From: Ruminococcus sp. UBA7158
GTDB lineage: Bacteria; Bacillota; Clostridia; Oscillospirales; Ruminococcaceae
NCBI GenBank assembly: GCA_002491605.1
Contig: DKWG01000024.1
Span: 1 to 11,252, forward strand
Direction of reading: 5' to 3'
Length of the DNA stretch: 11,252 bases
The translations under genes and the position numbers were made by a program. Below, one piece after another: positions 7,491 through 11,252 of this stretch; position 1 is the stretch's first letter; every line of letters starts with the position of its first letter. The notes beneath the pieces were generated by a model, which ran no database searches, was not told the origin of the DNA, and saw only the letters and a list, made by a program, of their open reading frames with translations.

Positions 7491-8282
7491 ATGACTGAAA
7501 TAATTGCAAGACGTCAATTTGCTCCGTGCTATATATACTTGGATATAGCGTTCTTAGTTCTTTTTGCTTCCTTGCTCGTTTGGAAGAAAAAATACATGAC
7601 TGTTTTAGTCGGCTTTGTCATGGGCTTGGTTTATATGGTTGTCGACTACGGTATTTTTCATCTTATATGCCATTCAAGGACGATTCAAGGCGGAAGTATG
7701 TTTTGGGTGCTGTTGTGGATGTCTATGAGCTATGGCTTTACAAACTTTGCGTGGATATGGCTCTGGCTTTCCAAGGATTCGCATCTCATTGAATGGTCGA
7801 CGCTGATACTTACATGGTGGTTGAGCTGTCCCATGATTTCAAAAATGCTTTCTCACGGTGAAGCGAGCATAATTATTCAAAGGACGACAGGCGAGTACCA
7901 CGGCTGGATGGCAGTGATACTGTTTGTCGGATATGCAGCCGTCATAGTGTTCAACCTTACGAGAAATAAAAAAGAGCAAAGGGTTAGCATACCTTGGATT
8001 TTGGCGATAGGAGTTTTAGTTCAGTTCGGCTGGGAGGCTTCGCTTTTAATCGGCGGCATAAGAAGCGCAGGCTTTGAGAGTATGTATGATAAGTTTGCAA
8101 CCTTAGTCGTCAACTCCCTTCTTGAGACAAATCTCGGTATGCCGTATGTTTACTTCATATTTGCAGCAATAACCGCACGTTTCAACGAGCAGCTCAAGCG
8201 CAGAAGCGTAAAATTAAGCTTAGCTGACAGGATTGTTGAGAACAATGCGCCTTTTAAATCTTCTCGCAACGAAATGAATTGA
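7491..8282 (+). CDS. Unidentified seven-helix integral membrane protein
   Basis: I do not recognise the family. The 263-residue protein has about seven hydrophobic stretches, at roughly 14-31, 36-59, 69-93, 100-117, 139-156, 167-189 and 203-229. A positively charged cytoplasmic-looking tail follows (KRRSVKLSLADR...). It is rich in aromatics, especially Trp in helices 3 and 4 (WVLLWMSMSY, FAWIWLWL, TWWLS). Polar or charged residues sit within or at the edges of helices (Asp52, His57, Glu182, Glu212, Asn214), so it could bind a ligand or transport something, but that is inference. There is no ABC, MFS or PTS signature. The ribosome binding site is weak (GGTGA at 7480-7484). With only 13 bases after the GH1 stop, translation may depend on coupling. 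It is the last gene before a strong terminator. It could serve the GH1 enzyme in sugar uptake or sensing, or be unrelated. Confidence 0.85.
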   Translation: MTEIIARRQFAPCYIYLDIAFLVLFASLLVWKKKYMTVLVGFVMGLVYMVVDYGIFHLICHSRTIQGGSMFWVLLWMSMSYGFTNFAWIWLWLSKDSHLIEWSTLILTWWLSCPMISKMLSHGEASIIIQRTTGEYHGWMAVILFVGYAAVIVFNLTRNKKEQRVSIPWILAIGVLVQFGWEASLLIGGIRSAGFESMYDKFATLVVNSLLETNLGMPYVYFIFAAITARFNEQLKRRSVKLSLADRIVENNAPFKSSRNEMN

Positions 8283-8297
8283 TTGCGGCTAGGCTGC

Positions 8298-8355
8298 AAA
8301 ACTGCGTTAACAGTGAGCATTTTTCGCTTAATTTCATCTGTTAACGCAGTTTTTT
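8298..8355 (+). terminator. Intrinsic terminator ending the carA-carB-GH1-membrane protein unit
   Basis: A perfect 16-bp inverted repeat (8298-8313 with 8338-8353, containing GTTAAC in each arm) flanks a 24-base loop, and the 3' arm runs into six T (8350-8355). It starts 15 bases after the membrane-protein stop. The left arm is preceded by A residues, so it may also stop transcription coming from the other strand, though no gene on that strand needs it here. Confidence 0.9.
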
Positions 8356-8396
8356 GCCGTTGACTATTAATTTGATTATCATTATATTGCAAACTG

Positions 8397-8425
8397 TAGA
8401 CATCGAATGCTCGGCACAGTATAAT
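8397..8425 (+). promoter_or_regulatory. Strong predicted promoter for the GH95 gene
   Basis: TAGACA (8397-8402, five of six matches to the -35 consensus) and a perfect TATAAT (8420-8425) are separated by exactly 17 bases. The promoter lies just past the upstream terminator. Transcription would start near 8432, giving a ~120-base leader that contains the repeat element at 8435-8520. Confidence 0.75.
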
Positions 8426-8434
8426 AAATGATAC

Positions 8435-8520
8435 GGAGTCGCAGACTCAATTCTTGAAAGAATTGGTCTTACGACGAAACAGCTCCCGATGCCGTTTCAG
8501 CATCAACGCAATTCTTTCGG
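8435..8520 (+). repeat. Fifth, diverged copy of the structured element, in the GH95 leader
   Basis: The plan matches the array at 1288-1747: a small hairpin (GAGTC/GACTC, 8436-8448), then the outer stem GAAAGAATTG (8456-8465) with CAATTCTTTC (8509-8518), then the flank CGGTTTG. The small hairpin has a different sequence from the array copies but the same place and shape. The interior keeps the GAAAC motif, but the first inner arm is degenerate. The second arm is GATGC/GCATC (8488-8504), like the extra arm of copy 4. A competing local hairpin, CAATTCTT with AAGAATTG (8448-8465), would exclude the outer stem, so two alternative folds are possible. Confidence 0.85.
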
Positions 8521-8542
8521 TTTGTGCAAGATATAATATAGT

Positions 8543-8547
8543 GGAGG
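8543..8547 (+). promoter_or_regulatory. Ribosome binding site that fixes the GH95 start
   Basis: GGAGG lies five bases before the ATG at 8553. This start is directly followed by a signal peptide, which supports it over later in-frame ATGs. Confidence 0.85.
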
Positions 8548-8552
8548 TAAAA

Positions 8553-11252
8553 ATGGGAGGATTAAAAAGATTAACTGCGCTTGCGCTCAGCTTTTGTATA
8601 TGCCTCGGCGCAGCTGGATGCTCCGGCGACGTTAAGAAGGGCGATAATCAAACTGACATAAAGTCGAATGCGCCTGTCAATACAGGTGATACTGCGCCTA
8701 AGGGAATTGTAAAGGTGAATAATCAGCCGCTTATAGCTGTTTACGACACTCCTGCGAGCGACTGGGAGTCTCAGGCTACACCGATGGGCAACGGCTTTAT
8801 AGGAGCTATGGTTTACGGCGGCATAGGAACAGACAGAATCCAGATCAATGAGCATACATTATGGTCGGGCGGACCCGGTGCCGATGAAAATTACGACGGC
8901 GGAATGGGGCACCTGACACGTCAGGAAAACTACGACCATCTCAGGGCGGCAAGAGAGGGCTTGCAGGCGATTGTCAGCGAGTTTACAAAGAACAAGTCCG
9001 CAACGAAAACCGAGTCGGGCGCTGTCAGGGCGTATGATTACCCTTGGTCAGGAGAAGTCACAGATCATATCAATGCGCTCAAGGGAGACAAAACGCTTTA
9101 CGGCAATTATCAAAGCATCGGCAATATTGAGCTTTTGGACTTGGGAGCAGTTACTATGCTCGAATCAAAAGCGGAAAACTGCCTTAACACAGATTTTTCA
9201 ACCCTGTTCGACGGCAACGCCACTAAGTGGTTCAGCGCAAACGGCGGGGGCTGGGGTGACAGTGCCGCAACAACCTTCCCCGTTACCCTTGAATTTAAAT
9301 ACAATGCTTCAAAGACAGTCAAGAAGTATTCCTTAGCTTCGGGTGACGACGATTTCGACAGAGATCCCACCGATTGGAAGCTGTACGGCAAGGTCGGTTC
9401 AAAGTGGGAGCTTTTGGACGAGCGTTCGGGAATTGATTTTACCGAAAGACTTCAAACACTTGAGTTCGACGTTCAAAATCCGAATGAATGCTCGGAATAT
9501 AGATTTGTCATTGAGAAAAACGACGGTGGCTGGGGAACTCAGCTTACAGAGCTTTCCTTAGACGGCTATTCCGGCGGCTTGAACGACGCTGAGGACTACA
9601 AGCGCACTCTTAACGTAGACGACGCTGTCACAACCGTCACCTATAAGCGCAAAAACGCCACATATACAAAGGAATACTTTGTCAGCAATCCTGACAACTT
9701 TATGGCGATAAGAATCACGTCTGACACCAAAGACGCCATAAACAACATCATCAGATACACCTCTCCCCAAACCAACGCAAAAACTGTCTACAAGGGAGAC
9801 ACTATAACCTTTACCGGAAGACCCACAGACCACAAGGAGGATATCGACCACCTTGAATATGCGGCAATGGTCAAGGTTGTAACAGACGGCAAGATTAATA
9901 CATCCGACAACGGCATAAGCGTTACAGGCGCAAACGAAATCATCATTTATTTTTCGTCTGAAACAAACTACGTTCAGTGTATGGACGACAGCTTTGATTA
10001 TTTCAGCGATAAAGACCCTCTTAAGGTCGTGACCGAAAGAATTAAAAAGGTCACAAAATCCGATTATGAAACGCTTAAGTCTGCGCATATCGAGGACTAT
10101 CACAGCCTTTATTCAAGGGTGAAGATTGACCTCGGCGCTGACAAGGTTCCGTCAAAGACGACTACAGCTCTTTTAAGGGGATATCAGAACGAAACGCTTA
10201 CTGCGAGCGAGGAAAGATATCTTGAAGCGCTGTATTATCAGTTCGGAAGATATCTCTTGATATCATCGTCAAGAGAAGGCTCGCTGCCTGCAAACCTTCA
10301 GGGAATCTGGGCGGATGGCTTAGCTCCTGCATGGAACTCCGACTATCACACAAACATAAATCTTCAGATGAACTACTGGCTCGCTGAGCAGACTAACTTA
10401 ACAGAATGCCATATGCCTCTTATCGACTACACAAACAGTCTTGTTGAGCGAGGAAAGATAACCGCATCACTTTATCACTACAATTCCGACGGCGAGCCTG
10501 CGAGAGGCTGGACGACATACCACGAAAACAACATCTGGGGAAATACAGGCCCTGCCGTTTCCGATGCGTTTTATTTCCCGGCTGCAGGCGCATGGATGTG
10601 TCAAGACATCTGGGAGGTATACACCTTCAACCTCGACAAGGACTTTTTAGCAGCCAACTTTGATACAATGCTTCAGGCTTCGCTCTTCTGGGTTGACAAC
10701 TTAGTTGTCGATGAAAGAGACGGCAGCTTGGTATCAAGCCCGGCGTGGTCACCTGAGCACGGTCCTTACTCTATAGGTACATCGTGCGACCAGGAAATCA
10801 TCTGGGAGCTGTTTGACTTCACGCTTAAGGCTGCCGACATACTCGGAATAGACACAAGTGAGACAAAGGAAATTAAGCAGGCAAAGGATAAGCTTTGGCT
10901 TCCCAAAATCGGACTTGCCGGCGAATATCTTGAGTGGAAAGACGAAACGCAGATGGATATAACCGGCGACTACGGACACAGACACGTCAATCATCTGTTC
11001 TCGCTTCACCCCGGCACAATGGTTGTTGCAGGAAGAAGCGAAGAGGATGATAAGATGGTTGAGGCTATGAAGAAGGTTTTAGTCACCAGGGGCGACGGCG
11101 GAACGGGCTGGTCTAAGGCTTGGAAGATCAACTTCTGGGCAAGGCTCAGAGACGGAAATCACGCAGGCGTCATGGTTAATCAGATTCTGAAGGAATCGAC
11201 ACTTGAAAACCTGTTTGACACCCACCCTCCGTTCCAGATTGACGGCAACTTC
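8553..11252 (+). CDS. GH95 alpha-L-fucosidase-type lipoprotein with an inserted F5/8 type C domain, 3' end outside the window
   Basis: GH95 enzymes are inverting alpha-L-fucosidases (some are alpha-L-galactosidases). The frame is open for exactly 900 residues to the last base. A Lys/Arg-then-hydrophobic signal peptide ends at a probable lipobox LGAAGC, with Cys23 as the lipidated residue; Ala rather than Leu at -3 is a little unusual. A polar linker runs to ~50. The GH95 N-terminal domain begins near 58 and includes TPMGNGFIGAMVYGG and INEHTLWSGGP. It is interrupted at ~199-338 by a discoidin-like, CBM32-type domain (LFDGNATKWFS, then YRFVIEKNDGGWG, then LTELSLDG), and resumes with YKRTLNVDDA. 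The catalytic barrel has HTNINLQMNYW with Asn601 and Asn603, and SPEH with Glu735. By family analogy these are the nucleophilic-water residues and the general acid. FQIDGNF with Asp897 closes the window. GGAGG at 8543-8547 precedes the ATG by five bases. Confidence 0.95.
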   Translation, partial: MGGLKRLTALALSFCICLGAAGCSGDVKKGDNQTDIKSNAPVNTGDTAPKGIVKVNNQPLIAVYDTPASDWESQATPMGNGFIGAMVYGGIGTDRIQINEHTLWSGGPGADENYDGGMGHLTRQENYDHLRAAREGLQAIVSEFTKNKSATKTESGAVRAYDYPWSGEVTDHINALKGDKTLYGNYQSIGNIELLDLGAVTMLESKAENCLNTDFSTLFDGNATKWFSANGGGWGDSAATTFPVTLEFKYNASKTVKKYSLASGDDDFDRDPTDWKLYGKVGSKWELLDERSGIDFTERLQTLEFDVQNPNECSEYRFVIEKNDGGWGTQLTELSLDGYSGGLNDAEDYKRTLNVDDAVTTVTYKRKNATYTKEYFVSNPDNFMAIRITSDTKDAINNIIRYTSPQTNAKTVYKGDTITFTGRPTDHKEDIDHLEYAAMVKVVTDGKINTSDNGISVTGANEIIIYFSSETNYVQCMDDSFDYFSDKDPLKVVTERIKKVTKSDYETLKSAHIEDYHSLYSRVKIDLGADKVPSKTTTALLRGYQNETLTASEERYLEALYYQFGRYLLISSSREGSLPANLQGIWADGLAPAWNSDYHTNINLQMNYWLAEQTNLTECHMPLIDYTNSLVERGKITASLYHYNSDGEPARGWTTYHENNIWGNTGPAVSDAFYFPAAGAWMCQDIWEVYTFNLDKDFLAANFDTMLQASLFWVDNLVVDERDGSLVSSPAWSPEHGPYSIGTSCDQEIIWELFDFTLKAADILGIDTSETKEIKQAKDKLWLPKIGLAGEYLEWKDETQMDITGDYGHRHVNHLFSLHPGTMVVAGRSEEDDKMVEAMKKVLVTRGDGGTGWSKAWKINFWARLRDGNHAGVMVNQILKESTLENLFDTHPPFQIDGNF
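9147..9566 (+). other. Inserted F5/8 type C (discoidin/CBM32-like) domain in the GH95 protein
   Basis: These bases code for residues ~199-338. The stretch starts after the GH95 strand SIGNIELLDL and ends where GH95 sequence resumes with YKRTLNVDDA, so it is nested, not appended. Family features are the LFDG-N-x-T-x-W-F start, the Trp-rich loop NGGGWGD, the strand FPVTLEFKY, the central SGDDDFDRDPTDWKLYG and the final LTELSLDG. Such domains usually bind galactose, GlcNAc or fucose-type sugars. Boundaries are approximate. Confidence 0.8.

Noticed and set aside
8532..8537. A second TATAAT just before the GH95 start
   Set aside because: Transcription would begin inside or after the GGAGG site, and no -35 lies at a proper distance. 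The pair at 8397-8425 is far better.
9558..10103. 181-residue antisense open frame inside the GH95 gene
   Set aside because: It lies wholly inside a well-supported GH95 coding region, matches no family I recognise, and is best explained as a codon-usage shadow.

Overview
The window reads like a piece of a low-to-moderate GC Firmicutes chromosome, most likely a gut Clostridia of the Ruminococcus/Oscillospiraceae type. This is an inference from AGGAG-type ribosome binding sites, a Gram-positive style lipoprotein, the codon usage and the mix of plant/mucin glycosidases with housekeeping genes. No marker in the window names the species. All genes run on the + strand.

Layout. (1) 1-1182 is the EF-Tu gene (tuf), missing only its first few codons at the window edge. 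It is closed by a strong intrinsic terminator (1198-1232). (2) 1233-1849 is a 617-base non-coding stretch. It holds an extended -10 promoter and then four tandem copies of a ~115-bp element. Each copy can fold into a small hairpin followed by a multi-branched structure closed by an 11-bp stem. (3) 1850-8282 is a tight run of four genes: carA, carB (8-base overlap), a GH1 beta-glucosidase (14-base gap) and an unidentified seven-helix membrane protein (13-base gap). It ends at a perfect 16-bp stem terminator (8298-8355). (4) 8397-8552 is a promoter plus a fifth, diverged single copy of the element, forming the leader of the next gene. (5) 8553 to the window end is a secreted lipoprotein of family GH95 (alpha-L-fucosidase type). 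A discoidin-like (F5/8 type C) carbohydrate-binding domain is inserted in its N-terminal domain. The gene runs off the window at residue 900.

How the genes fit together. CarA and CarB form carbamoyl phosphate synthetase, which feeds pyrimidine and arginine synthesis. The GH1 enzyme is cytoplasmic and would split imported beta-glucosides. The GH95 lipoprotein would act outside the cell, trimming fucose (or a related sugar) from glycans. The sharing of one apparent transcript by carAB, a beta-glucosidase and an unknown membrane protein is not explained by a common pathway.

The most interesting signal is the repeated structured element. It occurs in two intergenic regions, in the same orientation, directly downstream of a predicted -10 box and upstream of a gene or operon. 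The closing stem shows a compensatory C-G to T-A change between copies. It may be a leader RNA or a dispersed, transposon-like repeat; the sequence alone does not decide.
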